NCBI RefSeq assembly: GCF_004124275.1
Contig: NZ_CP027218.1
Coordinates: forward strand, 5,854,501 to 5,918,500
Reading direction: 5' to 3'
Length of the DNA stretch: 64,000 nucleotides
Origin: Pseudomonas sp. DTU12.3
GTDB lineage: Bacteria > Pseudomonadota > Gammaproteobacteria > Pseudomonadales > Pseudomonadaceae
The position numbers were made by a program, and so were the translations under genes. The notes under the pieces are model-generated. The model was not told where the DNA came from and did no database searches. It was given only the letters and a program-made list of their open reading frames with translations. Below, one piece after another: positions 35,422-43,893 of the stretch (the first letter of the stretch is position 1; every line of letters begins with the position of its first letter).

Positions 35422-35442
35422 GGGTTTGGGTTCGGGTTTGGG
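35422..35442 (+). other. Four-run G-quadruplex motif
   Basis: Four GGG runs separated by TTT, TTC and TTT (GGGTTTGGGTTCGGGTTTGG plus one G) form a telomere-like, canonical G3N3 motif. It is about 100 bp upstream of the GcvR-like gene and 9 bp before a repeat. Confidence 0.75.
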
Positions 35443-35450
35443 TATCAATT

Positions 35451-35572
35451 TGTGGCGAGGGGATTTATCCCCGTCCGGCTACGCAGCAGTCGTAAGCCCC
35501 GCCAATTCGGTTTATCTGCCAGAACGCTGGGGGCGGCTTCGCCACCCAACGGGGATAAATCCCCTCGCCACA
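35451..35572. repeat. Family-3 palindromic repeat (TGTGGCGAGGGGATTTATCC)
   Basis: Outer arms TGTGGCGAGGGGATTTATCC and its complement flank about 75 bp of less conserved spacer. The same family recurs at 43656-43763 with TTG for TTA-type changes in both arms. Confidence 0.9.
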
Positions 35573-35998
35573 AATCCACTCGCCATCAAGGTGCGCACCA
35601 CAAAAACTGCGCCATAGCAGCCAAATAGTATTTATGTGTACAACTTTTGATATTTAGCTGGAACAATCCAATGGTTTTTTGAGAACATCCCGTTCCGCGA
35701 TGTGACCGCAATGCGACATGAGGTCGCAGAACGACGTAATTAGTCTGATTTTCACAAGCGCAACTCATCATGTAGTATGCCGCAGCGCGCACTACATAAC
35801 GCTGAATCGATGTCTGCCCAAGGCACGTTCGCAACCCTGAAAGCCCCGTCAGCAAGGCCCCAAGCCTTTGATTGGTCCCAGCCCAGCCGCCAGCAATGGC
35901 ATGTACTGGTCGGCAGGTTTGTGGTTTAAATGGCCAGAGGCTTCATTGTCAAATTGAAGAGCTGAAAAGCGAAATAGCTGAGCAGAGTGAGGCAAGCA
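35573..35998. other. Long upstream region of glcB
   Basis: A 426-bp stretch with no gene I can support. It contains TGCGAC-N5-GTCGCA (35712-35728) and ATGTAGT-N14-ACTACAT (35770-35797), two candidate operators. I see no clear sigma-54 site. The ribosome-binding site of glcB is GTGAGG at 35987-35992. Confidence 0.6.
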
Positions 35999-38176
35999 AT
36001 GACTGAACACGTTCAAGTCGGTGGCCTGCAGGTCGCCAAAGTCCTGTTCGACTTCGTGAACAACGAAGCCATTCCCGGTACCGGCCTCACCGCCGACAAA
36101 TTCTGGGAAGGTGCCGACAAGGTCATTCATGACCTGGCGCCGAAGAACAAAGCCCTACTCGCCAAACGCGATGACTTCCAGGCACGCATTGACGCCTGGC
36201 ATCAGGAACGCAACGGTCAGGCGCACGACGCCGTAGCCTACAAAGCGTTCCTGCAAGAAATCGGTTATCTGCTGCCAGAAGCGGCTGATTTCCAGGCAAC
36301 GACACAAAACGTCGATGATGAAATCGCCCGTACCGCCGGCCCGCAACTCGTTGTGCCGGTGATGAACGCCCGCTTCGCTCTCAATGCCTCGAATGCCCGT
36401 TGGGGTTCGCTGTATGACGCCCTCTACGGCACCGACGCGATCAGCGAAGACGGTGGCGCGGAAAAAGGCAAAGGCTACAACAAGGTGCGTGGCGACAAAG
36501 TCATTGCCTTCGCCCGTGCCTTCCTCGACGAAGCCGCGCCATTGGCCGCTGGCTCCCACGTTGATTCGACCGGCTACAAAATCGCTGACGGCAAACTGCT
36601 GGTCACCCTCAAGGATGGCAGCAACGCTGGCCTGCGCGACAATGCGCAACTGATCGGTTTCCAGGGCGACGCCAACGCGCCAATCGCGATCCTGCTGAAA
36701 CACAACGGTCTGCATTTCGAAATCCAGGTCGACGCCACCACCCCGGTTGGCCAGACCGATGCGGCCGGCGTCAAGGACATCCTGATGGAAGCGGCCCTGA
36801 CCACCATCATGGACTGCGAAGACTCCGTGGCGGCCGTCGATGCCGACGACAAAGTGGTGATCTACCGCAACTGGCTCGGCCTGATGAAGGGCGACCTCTC
36901 GGAATCCGTGTCCAAGGGCGGCCAGACCTTCACCCGCACCATGAATCCGGATCGTACCTACGCCGCGCCGAATGGCGGTGAAGTGACGCTGCACGGTCGT
37001 TCACTGTTGTTCGTGCGTAACGTTGGCCATCTGATGACCATCGACGCGATTCTCGACAAAGACGGTAACGAAGTGCCGGAAGGCATCCTCGACGGTCTGG
37101 TCACTTGCCTCGCGGCGATGCACAACCTCAACGGCAACACCTCGCGTCGTAACACCCGCACCGGTTCGGTCTACATTGTTAAACCGAAGATGCACGGCCC
37201 GGAAGAAGCGGCGTTCACCAACGAGCTGTTCGGTCGCATCGAAGACGTGTTGGGCCTTACGCGCAACACGCTGAAAGTCGGGATCATGGACGAGGAACGC
37301 CGTACCACGGTCAACCTCAAGGCCTGCATCAAGGCAGCCAGCGAGCGCGTGGTGTTCATCAACACCGGTTTCCTCGACCGCACCGGCGACGAAATTCACA
37401 CCTCCATGGAGGCCGGCCCGGTTGTGCGCAAGGCCGACATGAAGGCAGAGAAGTGGATCGGCGCCTACGAAAACTGGAACGTCGATATCGGTCTGAGCAC
37501 CGGCCTGCAAGGTCGCGCGCAAATCGGTAAAGGCATGTGGGCAATGCCCGACCTGATGGCGGCGATGCTTGAGCAGAAAATCGCTCACCCGCTGGCCGGC
37601 GCCAACACCGCTTGGGTTCCTTCGCCGACTGCCGCAGCACTGCACGCGCTGCACTACCACAAGGTCGACGTGTTCGCCCGTCAGGCCGAACTGGCCAAAC
37701 GTGCTCGCGCTTCGGTCGACGACATCCTGACCATCCCGCTGGCGGTCAACCCGAACTGGACGCCAGAGCAGATCAAGAACGAACTGGACAACAATGCCCA
37801 GGGCATTCTCGGTTACGTGGTGCGCTGGATCGACCAGGGTGTGGGTTGCTCGAAAGTGCCGGACATCAATGACGTCGGCCTGATGGAAGACCGTGCCACG
37901 CTGCGTATCTCCAGCCAACACATCGCCAACTGGCTGCGCCACGGTGTGGTCACCGAAGCGCAAGTGATGGAAAGCCTCAAGCGCATGGCGCCGGTGGTGG
38001 ATCGTCAAAACGCCAACGACCCGCTGTACCGTCCGCTGGCACCGAACTTCGACAGCAACATCGCCTTCCAGGCGGCGGTCGAACTGGTGATCGAAGGCAC
38101 CAAGCAGCCGAACGGTTACACCGAGCCGGTGTTGCACCGTCGTCGTCGCGAGTTCAAGGCGGCTAACGGTCTGTAA
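35999..38176 (+). CDS. glcB: Malate synthase G
   Basis: GlcB condenses glyoxylate with acetyl-CoA to malate, serving the glyoxylate shunt and glycolate use. At 725 aa it has the exact usual length. Segments TIMDCEDSVAAVDADDK, MNPDRTY and FLDRTGDEIHTSMEAGP carry substrate and Mg2+ residues. ATG 35999 (MTEHVQVGG) is chosen over an in-frame GTG at 35987. A terminator follows directly. Confidence 0.97.
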   Translation: MTEHVQVGGLQVAKVLFDFVNNEAIPGTGLTADKFWEGADKVIHDLAPKNKALLAKRDDFQARIDAWHQERNGQAHDAVAYKAFLQEIGYLLPEAADFQATTQNVDDEIARTAGPQLVVPVMNARFALNASNARWGSLYDALYGTDAISEDGGAEKGKGYNKVRGDKVIAFARAFLDEAAPLAAGSHVDSTGYKIADGKLLVTLKDGSNAGLRDNAQLIGFQGDANAPIAILLKHNGLHFEIQVDATTPVGQTDAAGVKDILMEAALTTIMDCEDSVAAVDADDKVVIYRNWLGLMKGDLSESVSKGGQTFTRTMNPDRTYAAPNGGEVTLHGRSLLFVRNVGHLMTIDAILDKDGNEVPEGILDGLVTCLAAMHNLNGNTSRRNTRTGSVYIVKPKMHGPEEAAFTNELFGRIEDVLGLTRNTLKVGIMDEERRTTVNLKACIKAASERVVFINTGFLDRTGDEIHTSMEAGPVVRKADMKAEKWIGAYENWNVDIGLSTGLQGRAQIGKGMWAMPDLMAAMLEQKIAHPLAGANTAWVPSPTAAALHALHYHKVDVFARQAELAKRARASVDDILTIPLAVNPNWTPEQIKNELDNNAQGILGYVVRWIDQGVGCSKVPDINDVGLMEDRATLRISSQHIANWLRHGVVTEAQVMESLKRMAPVVDRQNANDPLYRPLAPNFDSNIAFQAAVELVIEGTKQPNGYTEPVLHRRRREFKAANGL

Positions 38177-38190
38177 ATTTGTGTAGATGT

Positions 38191-38226
38191 GAAAAAGCCC
38201 TGGTCGAGAGATCAGGGCTTTTTTGT
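38191..38226 (+). terminator. Terminator of glcB
   Basis: AAAAAGCCCTG-N10-CAGGGCTTTTTT, 15 bp beyond the glcB stop. Confidence 0.92.
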
Positions 38227-38267
38227 TTGTGCGGTTTGGGCTGTATTTGTGGTGGGCTTGAGATCGA

Positions 38268-38515
38268 TCCCCCTCACCCCAGCCCTCTTCCCACGGGGGC
38301 GAAGGGGAAAGGGAGCAGATCTATATGCTTTTCAAAATCTGAGTTCGGCTCAGGAATTGCCAAGGGTTGAGGGGCAAGGGAGCTGATCTTGGTGCTTTTC
38401 AAAACCTGAGTTCGACTGGGAATCTCAAGTCGGTGTACCTCGAACATCCACCGCGGTCAGTCCCCTCTCCCTCCGGGCGGTCCGACGTTTCGGGAGGGCT
38501 AGGGTGAGGGGCTTC
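38268..38515. repeat. Family-4 MITE-like repeat with internal duplication
   Basis: Ends CCCCTCACCCCAGCCCTC and GGGAGGGCTAGGGTGAGGGG are inverted. The inside holds a GGGAGCAGATCTATATGCTT-type segment at 38311 and a second, diverged copy at 38388. It overlaps the 3' end of the response-regulator gene by 1 bp. Related copies are at 41863 and 58962. Confidence 0.85.
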
Positions 38516-38961
38516 TAAAGCTCAATCCCCAATTCATGTTTCACCAATGCCAACAACTTGCCCGTATCAATCGGCTTGAGCAGAAAATCCACCACGCTCA
38601 AATGCATCGCCGCAATTGCGTCTTTCACATCGGCATCGCCCGAGACAATGATGATCGGCATCGCCGCCCGCACCGACTCGCGCACCTGGCGAATCAGATC
38701 CAGGCCATCGACATTGCCCATGCGCAGATCGGTGATCACCAGGCCGATCGAAGGTTTCTCGGCGAGCATCTTCAGTGCCGTTTCGCCACTGGCCGCGGTC
38801 ATGCAACGAATGCCGTCCAACGCGAGAATCTCCGATAGCAGTTCCCGCGCATCCTTGTCGTCATCGACGATCAGGACACGTTGCGGCGGCAGATCGGGTT
38901 CGAGCATCACTGCGCTGAGCGCTTCACGCTCGGCATCGCTCAAAATATCGTGGTCGGACAT
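38515..38961 (-). CDS. Stand-alone response regulator (receiver domain)
   Basis: This 148-aa protein has one CheY-like receiver domain (residues 28-148) after a short acidic N-terminal tail. Asp78 in LVITDLRMG is the phosphoacceptor, with the acidic pair in VDDDKD at 33-35 and Lys in FLLKPID. No output domain is present. No histidine kinase is nearby, so its partner is elsewhere. The divergent cNMP/CBS protein could be a partner, which is inference. Confidence 0.88.
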   Translation of the reverse strand: MSDHDILSDAEREALSAVMLEPDLPPQRVLIVDDDKDARELLSEILALDGIRCMTAASGETALKMLAEKPSIGLVITDLRMGNVDGLDLIRQVRESVRAAMPIIIVSGDADVKDAIAAMHLSVVDFLLKPIDTGKLLALVKHELGIEL

Positions 38962-39219
38962 AGCGTTCTCTAAGTGTGCAAATCAATCACCTGGCATGTG
39001 GTCAGACATCGCTGGGCAGAGCTTCAATGTGCACTTCGTCGGATTTTTTTCCAAGGGGGTAACTGCGGGAATTTCCGACTGTTTGCGTAGGGCATCTCCG
39101 AAACTGCGCCAATGGTGGCAAAACCTAGACTTACGTCCAATGGGCACCCTGCGCGCAGGGGTCGACCATGGCCGCAACGATCCGACAACAACAATTCAAA
39201 AAAGACTGCGGTAATGGTT
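38962..39219. promoter_or_regulatory. Divergent promoter region
   Basis: A 258-bp gap between the response regulator and the cNMP/CBS gene. It contains a perfect palindrome CCCTGCGCGCAGGG (39147-39160), which could be an operator or an mRNA hairpin. No consensus promoter stands out. Confidence 0.5.
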
Positions 39220-41154
39220 ATGAGTAAAGCGGACGCCTTCACCCAGGCAGGGAAAACCGCGGTATTGCAGAACATTCAGGGCACCCTGCAATTCCTCCAG
39301 CGCTTCCCGCCCTTCAATCAGATGGAACACGCTCACCTGGCTTATCTGGTGGAGCAATGTCAGCTGCGGTTCTACGGTCAGGGCGAGAGCATCATCAAAC
39401 CCACCGACGGCCCGGTCGAACACTTCTATGTCGTCAAGCAAGGCCGGGTGGTCGGCGAACGCCAGCACATCACCAAACCTGGCACCGAGACCACGTTTGA
39501 AATCACTACCGGCGAATGTTTTCCGCTGGCCGCATTGCTCGGCGAACGCGCGACGCGCACCGAGCACCTGGCCGGCGAAGACACCTTCTGCCTGCAACTG
39601 AACAAACTGGCGTTCATCAAGTTATTCGCGCTCTCCAACAGCTTCCGTGATTTCGCCTTGCGCGGGGTCAGCAGCCTGCTCGATCAGGTCAATCAGCAAG
39701 TGCAGCAGAAAGCCGTGGAAACCCTCGGCACCCAATACTCGCTGAACACCCGCCTCGGCGAACTGGCGATGCGTCACCCGGTGACGTGCAGCCCGCAAAC
39801 GCCACTGCGCGAAGCGGTGAAGCTGATGCACGAGCAACAGGTCGGCAGCATCGTCGTCGTGGATCAGCACAAGGCGCCGCTGGGGATTTTCACCCTGCGT
39901 GATTTGCGCCATGTCGTGGCTGAAGGCATCGGCGATTTCGGCGAAGCCATCGAACGCCACATGACCCACGCGCCCTTCTACCTTTCACCGGACCACAGCG
40001 CCTTCGATGCGGCGATTGCCATGACCGAACGGCACATCGCCCACGTCTGCCTGGTCAAGGATCAGCGTTTGTGCGGCGTGGTCTCGGAGCGTGATCTGTT
40101 CTCGCTGCAACGGGTCGATCTGGTGCATCTGGCGCGGACCATTCGCAGCGCGCAACGCGTCGAACAACTGGTGAGCCTGCGCGGCGAGATCGGCCAACTG
40201 GTCGAACGCATGCTCGCTCACGGCGCGTCTTCGACGCAGATCACCCACATCATCACCCTGCTCAACGACCACACCGTGTGCCGGGTGATCGAACTGACCC
40301 TCGCCGAAAAAGGCGACCCCGGTGTGCCGTTCAGTTGGCTGTGTTTCGGCAGTGAAGGCCGCCGCGAGCAGACGCTGCACACCGATCAGGATAACGGCAT
40401 TCTGTTCGATGCCCGCGATGCCGCGCATGCGGCGGAGATCCGCGGCAAGCTGCTGCCGATTGCCCAACAGATCAATCAGAGCCTGGCGCTGTGCGGCTTC
40501 ACCCTGTGCAAGGGCAACATCATGGCCGGCAACCCTGAGCTGTGCTTGTCGCGGGCGGAATGGGCACGGCGCTTTGCGGCGTTTATTCGTGAGGCGACGC
40601 CTGAAAATCTTCTTGGGTCGAGCATCTATTTCGATCTGCGCGTGGTCTGGGGCGATGAAACGAGCTGCGAACAACTGCGCCGGGGCATTCTTGACCAAGT
40701 CGGCGACAACCGTTTGTTCCAGCGCATGATGGCCGAGAATGCCTTGCGCAATCGTCCGCCGGTGGGGCGTTTCCGCGAGTTCGTGCTGGCGCGCAAGAAT
40801 GGCGAGAAAGCCACGTTGGATCTCAAGGTACAGGGGCTGACGCCGTTCGTGGATGGCGCGCGACTGCTGGCGCTGGCCAATGGCATCGATACCAACAACA
40901 CCCTCGAACGCTTCCGTCAGTTGGTCGAAAAAGAAGTGATCGAGCGGCTGGATGGCGCAGCGTATGAAGAGGCCTATCACTTTATTCAGCAAACGCGCAT
41001 GCAACAACATCAACTGCAGACGCGGGAAAACCTGCCCTACTCCAACCGTGTCGACCCCGACAGCCTCAACCATCTGGACCGGCGCATCCTGCGTGAATCC
41101 CTGCGTCAGGCTCAACGCCTGCAAAGCAGCCTGACCTTGCGGTATCAGCTATGA
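39220..41154 (+). CDS. cNMP-binding/CBS/DUF294 nucleotidyltransferase-like protein
   Basis: This 644-aa multidomain signalling protein has, in order, a cyclic-nucleotide-binding-like domain (about 25-140), two CBS domains (about 170-290), a nucleotidyltransferase-like domain with Gly377-Ser-Glu-Gly-Arg-Arg and Thr388-Asp-Gln-Asp-Asn392, and a C-terminal DUF294-type helical domain. The GS...TDQDN motif resembles that of GlnD-type uridylyltransferases, so the two Asp residues may bind metal. Its substrate is unknown. The stop overlaps the start of the exonuclease gene (ATGA). An upstream ATG at 39214 is an alternative start. Confidence 0.88.
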   Translation: MSKADAFTQAGKTAVLQNIQGTLQFLQRFPPFNQMEHAHLAYLVEQCQLRFYGQGESIIKPTDGPVEHFYVVKQGRVVGERQHITKPGTETTFEITTGECFPLAALLGERATRTEHLAGEDTFCLQLNKLAFIKLFALSNSFRDFALRGVSSLLDQVNQQVQQKAVETLGTQYSLNTRLGELAMRHPVTCSPQTPLREAVKLMHEQQVGSIVVVDQHKAPLGIFTLRDLRHVVAEGIGDFGEAIERHMTHAPFYLSPDHSAFDAAIAMTERHIAHVCLVKDQRLCGVVSERDLFSLQRVDLVHLARTIRSAQRVEQLVSLRGEIGQLVERMLAHGASSTQITHIITLLNDHTVCRVIELTLAEKGDPGVPFSWLCFGSEGRREQTLHTDQDNGILFDARDAAHAAEIRGKLLPIAQQINQSLALCGFTLCKGNIMAGNPELCLSRAEWARRFAAFIREATPENLLGSSIYFDLRVVWGDETSCEQLRRGILDQVGDNRLFQRMMAENALRNRPPVGRFREFVLARKNGEKATLDLKVQGLTPFVDGARLLALANGIDTNNTLERFRQLVEKEVIERLDGAAYEEAYHFIQQTRMQQHQLQTRENLPYSNRVDPDSLNHLDRRILRESLRQAQRLQSSLTLRYQL

Positions 41155-41858
41155 GTCTGTTTTCGTGGCTGCGCCCGGCGAGTGCGGTGGTGCCGGTGGA
41201 TTTCCAGCAGCGTCTGGCTCAGTTGCCGACGATTACACCGCTCAGCGAATGCACGCTGCGCGAACAGCGCTGGGTGGTGCTGGATCTGGAAACCACCGGG
41301 CTCAACCTGAACAAGGATCGTGTGCTGTCGATTGGCGCGGTGGTGATCGAGGACGGCGCGATCGATTTCAGTCAGCAGTTCGAGCGGACGCTGCAATGCC
41401 GGGAACTGAAGCTCAGCCCCAGCGTGTTGATTCACGGGCTGGGGCCGAATGCGATTGCGGCGGGTAGTGAGCCGGCCGAAGCATTGCTGGAGTTCATGGA
41501 GTTTGTCGGTGACAGCCCGGTATTGGCGTTTCATGCGCCGTTCGATCAGCACATGCTCGGGCGCGCGTTGAAAGAGCATCTGGGGCACAAGTTGCAGCAG
41601 GTGTTTCTGGATGTCGCCGACATTGCACCGCTGGTGTGTCCGCAGGCGCACATTCGTGAGGCCGGACTGGATGAGTGGATCGACTGGTTCAAGCTTGAGG
41701 TGTTCGAGCGGCATAACGCGAGTGCCGATGCGCTGGCGACGGCGGAACTGGCACTGATTCTGTTCAGCCGGGCGCGGGGGCAGCAGATTCATAGTCCGTT
41801 GAATTTGCAGCAGCGGTTGAGTCAGTGGAAGCGGCGGCAGCAGGCGCCTTCTTTTTAG
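41151..41858 (+). CDS. DnaQ-like 3'-5' exonuclease
   Basis: This 235-aa DEDDh exonuclease resembles DNA polymerase III epsilon. Asp and Glu are in VLDLETTGLN, Asp in FHAPFDQHML, and the terminal pair in HNASADALATAEL. It is separate from the true dnaQ and is translationally coupled to the cNMP/CBS protein by a 4-nt overlap. It would degrade DNA or small oligonucleotides; the real substrate is unknown. Confidence 0.87.
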   Translation: MSLFSWLRPASAVVPVDFQQRLAQLPTITPLSECTLREQRWVVLDLETTGLNLNKDRVLSIGAVVIEDGAIDFSQQFERTLQCRELKLSPSVLIHGLGPNAIAAGSEPAEALLEFMEFVGDSPVLAFHAPFDQHMLGRALKEHLGHKLQQVFLDVADIAPLVCPQAHIREAGLDEWIDWFKLEVFERHNASADALATAELALILFSRARGQQIHSPLNLQQRLSQWKRRQQAPSF

Positions 41859-41862
41859 AAGC

Positions 41863-42047
41863 ACCCTCACCCCAGCCCTCTCCCCGAGGGAGAGGGAGCC
41901 GACCGCGTCGCCTGAAGACTTGCATCGACCTGAAAAAACGAGTCGATTATGGATTCACTAAAGATCGCTCAGGTCGGTGTATCTCCTGAATATCCCTCAA
42001 TCGGTCCCCTCTCCCTCCGGGAGAGGGCTAGGGTGAGGGTGAGGGCC
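41863..42047. repeat. Family-4 MITE-like repeat
   Basis: Inverted ends CACCCTCACCCCAGCCCTC and GGGAGAGGGCTAGGGTGAGG enclose about 140 bp that shares TCAGGTCGGTGTATCTCC-like sequence with the copies at 38268 and 58962. Confidence 0.87.
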
Positions 42048-42108
42048 CGCCTTTAAACGCCCACCTGACCAGTGGCCAATTGCTAACCATTCCCACCTCT
42101 GCCAGAAT

Positions 42109-42123
42109 CGCGAACAATTCGCG
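42109..42123. promoter_or_regulatory. Candidate Fur-type dyad upstream of the sigma gene
   Basis: CGCGAA-CAA-TTCGCG lies 31 bp before the predicted GTG start. Position and dyad layout suit a Fur box, but only about half of the 7-1-7 consensus positions match. Confidence 0.3.
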
Positions 42124-42154
42124 TTAGTTAACATTTCCCAATCGGTGATGTCCG

Positions 42155-42673
42155 GTGTCGTCAGTCCCAAGCCCTCACAGTCAGCTCGTCGGTGCGATGT
42201 ATCGCGACCATCGCGGTTGGCTGCTGGCATGGCTGCGGCGCAATGTGGCCTGTCCGCAACGCGCCGAAGACTTGAGCCAGGACACTTTCGTGCGCCTGCT
42301 CGGCCGCGATGAATTGCTGACGCCCCGCGAGCCACGGGCCTTTCTGGTGGCGATCGCCAAAGGCCTGCTGTTCGACTATTTCCGTCGCGCCGCGCTGGAA
42401 CAGGCCTACCTCACCGAATTGATGCTGATCCCTGAAGGCGAACAACCTTCTATAGAAGAACAGCAACTGATCCTCGAAGACCTCAAGGCCATCGACCGCT
42501 TGCTCGGCAAACTGTCGACCAAGGCCCGCGCCGCTTTCCTGTACAACCGCCTTGATGGCCTCGGCCATGCCGAAATCGCCGAGAAGCTCGGTGTTTCGGT
42601 GCCGCGCGTGCGTCAGTATCTGGCGCAAGGCATTCGTCAGTGCTACATCGCCCTGTACGGTGAGCCGACATGA
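42155..42673 (+). CDS. FecI-type iron-starvation ECF sigma factor
   Basis: This 172-aa ECF sigma has region 2 (SQDTFVRLLGRDELLTPREP) and region 4 (HAEIAEKLGVSVPRVRQYLA). The order sigma/FecR/TonB receptor matches the P. aeruginosa fiuI-fiuR-fiuA set. The start is GTG 42155 by family length; an internal ATG at 42197 is less likely because it removes part of region 2. It overlaps the anti-sigma gene by 4 nt. It should drive the receptor at 43894 when the siderophore is bound. Confidence 0.92.
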   Translation: MSSVPSPHSQLVGAMYRDHRGWLLAWLRRNVACPQRAEDLSQDTFVRLLGRDELLTPREPRAFLVAIAKGLLFDYFRRAALEQAYLTELMLIPEGEQPSIEEQQLILEDLKAIDRLLGKLSTKARAAFLYNRLDGLGHAEIAEKLGVSVPRVRQYLAQGIRQCYIALYGEPT

Positions 42674-43641
42674 GTCCCGCCAGTTCCCGCCCCGTACCGG
42701 CGCATGTGCTGGACGCGGCAATTGCCTGGCAACTGACCCTCGATTCGAGCAGCCCGCTGGAACGCGAAGAGTTCGCCAAATGGCACGCGGCGCATGAAGA
42801 ACACGCGCGCGCCTGGCGTCAGTTGGGCATGCTCGATCAGCGCTTCAGCGTGGCCAAAGGGCCGGCGCGCAGTGCCTTGTTGCAATCGCGCGAGGGCATT
42901 CGCCGGCGCGTGCGCAGGCTTGGCAGCGGTTTGGCCAGCGTCGTCGTGGTCATCGGCCTGGGCCTGTTCCTGAGTGAGCGTTATCTGCCGCTGGATTACT
43001 GGCTCGCCGATCAGCGCACAGCCACCGGCGAACAACGCACCCTGCACCTTGCCGACGGTACCGTGCTCAACCTCAACACCCACAGCGCGGTGGATGTGCG
43101 TTTCGATGACAAGCGCCGGCTGATCGTTTTGCAGGAAGGCGAGATTCTCGTCGAAACCGGTCATGGCGATGCGCGGCCGTTTATCGTCGAAACCCGCGAG
43201 GGCAGCATGCGCGCCCTCGGCACGCGGTTCCTGGTCAAGCGCGAGGAAGATGGCACGCGTCTGAGCGTATTGCAGTCGGCGGTGGCGGCACACACGCAAA
43301 CGAACCCTGAAGAACAGATCCTCCGTGAAGGCCAGCAAGTGCTGCTGCGCAGCGACGGGCTGGACCCGATTGTCGCGCTCAATCCCGGCGCCGACGCGTG
43401 GACGCGCGGCATGCTGGTGGTCGACAACGCGCGGCTGGGCGATCTGGTGCATGAACTCGGGCGTTATCGACGCGGGCACCTGGGCGTCACGTCGGACGTG
43501 GCTGATCTGCGGATTACCGGCAGCTTCCCGCTGCATGACACCGATAAAGCGCTGAACGCCCTGCTGCCGACCCTGCCGGTGCAGATCGAGCAGCACACAC
43601 CTTATTGGGTGACTGTCGCAAAGGCCGAGCCAAAACCCTGA
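42670..43641 (+). CDS. FecR-type transmembrane anti-sigma regulator
   Basis: This 323-aa protein has an N-terminal cytoplasmic DUF4880-like part (HAAHEEHARAWRQL), one TM helix at about 82-100 (GLASVVVVIGLGLFLSE) and a periplasmic FecR domain (LADGTVLNLNTHSAVDVRF, GEILVETGHGD). It holds the sigma factor at the membrane and relays the signal of the occupied receptor. It is coupled to the sigma gene by ATGA. Confidence 0.93.
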   Translation: MSPASSRPVPAHVLDAAIAWQLTLDSSSPLEREEFAKWHAAHEEHARAWRQLGMLDQRFSVAKGPARSALLQSREGIRRRVRRLGSGLASVVVVIGLGLFLSERYLPLDYWLADQRTATGEQRTLHLADGTVLNLNTHSAVDVRFDDKRRLIVLQEGEILVETGHGDARPFIVETREGSMRALGTRFLVKREEDGTRLSVLQSAVAAHTQTNPEEQILREGQQVLLRSDGLDPIVALNPGADAWTRGMLVVDNARLGDLVHELGRYRRGHLGVTSDVADLRITGSFPLHDTDKALNALLPTLPVQIEQHTPYWVTVAKAEPKP

Positions 43642-43655
43642 GACTGGTGCAAACC

Positions 43656-43763
43656 TGTGGCGAGGGGGCTTGCCCCCGTTGGGCTGCGCAGCGGCCCCGT
43701 CTTTTCCTGATCGCTCGCGGACGACGACTGCGTCGCCGAACGGGGGCAAGCCCCCTCGCCACA
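43656..43763. repeat. Family-3 palindromic repeat
   Basis: TGTGGCGAGGGGGCTTGCCC and its exact complement enclose about 60 bp. It sits between fecR and the receptor gene, which could separate their mRNA stability. Confidence 0.9.
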
Positions 43764-43893
43764 GAGAAGAAAATTGGCCTTCAGGGGATTCGAGTTTCAG
43801 TTAATCGAAATTATTTTCATCCAGCCCTATCACTTTTCGAGTTTCATCCGGCACACAGGCAATTGAGAAATATTTCCATTCAGGAGCCGCCGT

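Noticed and set aside
35900..35935. Sigma-54 promoter for glcB
   Set aside because: TGGCATG is present but no TTGC element follows at the required spacing.
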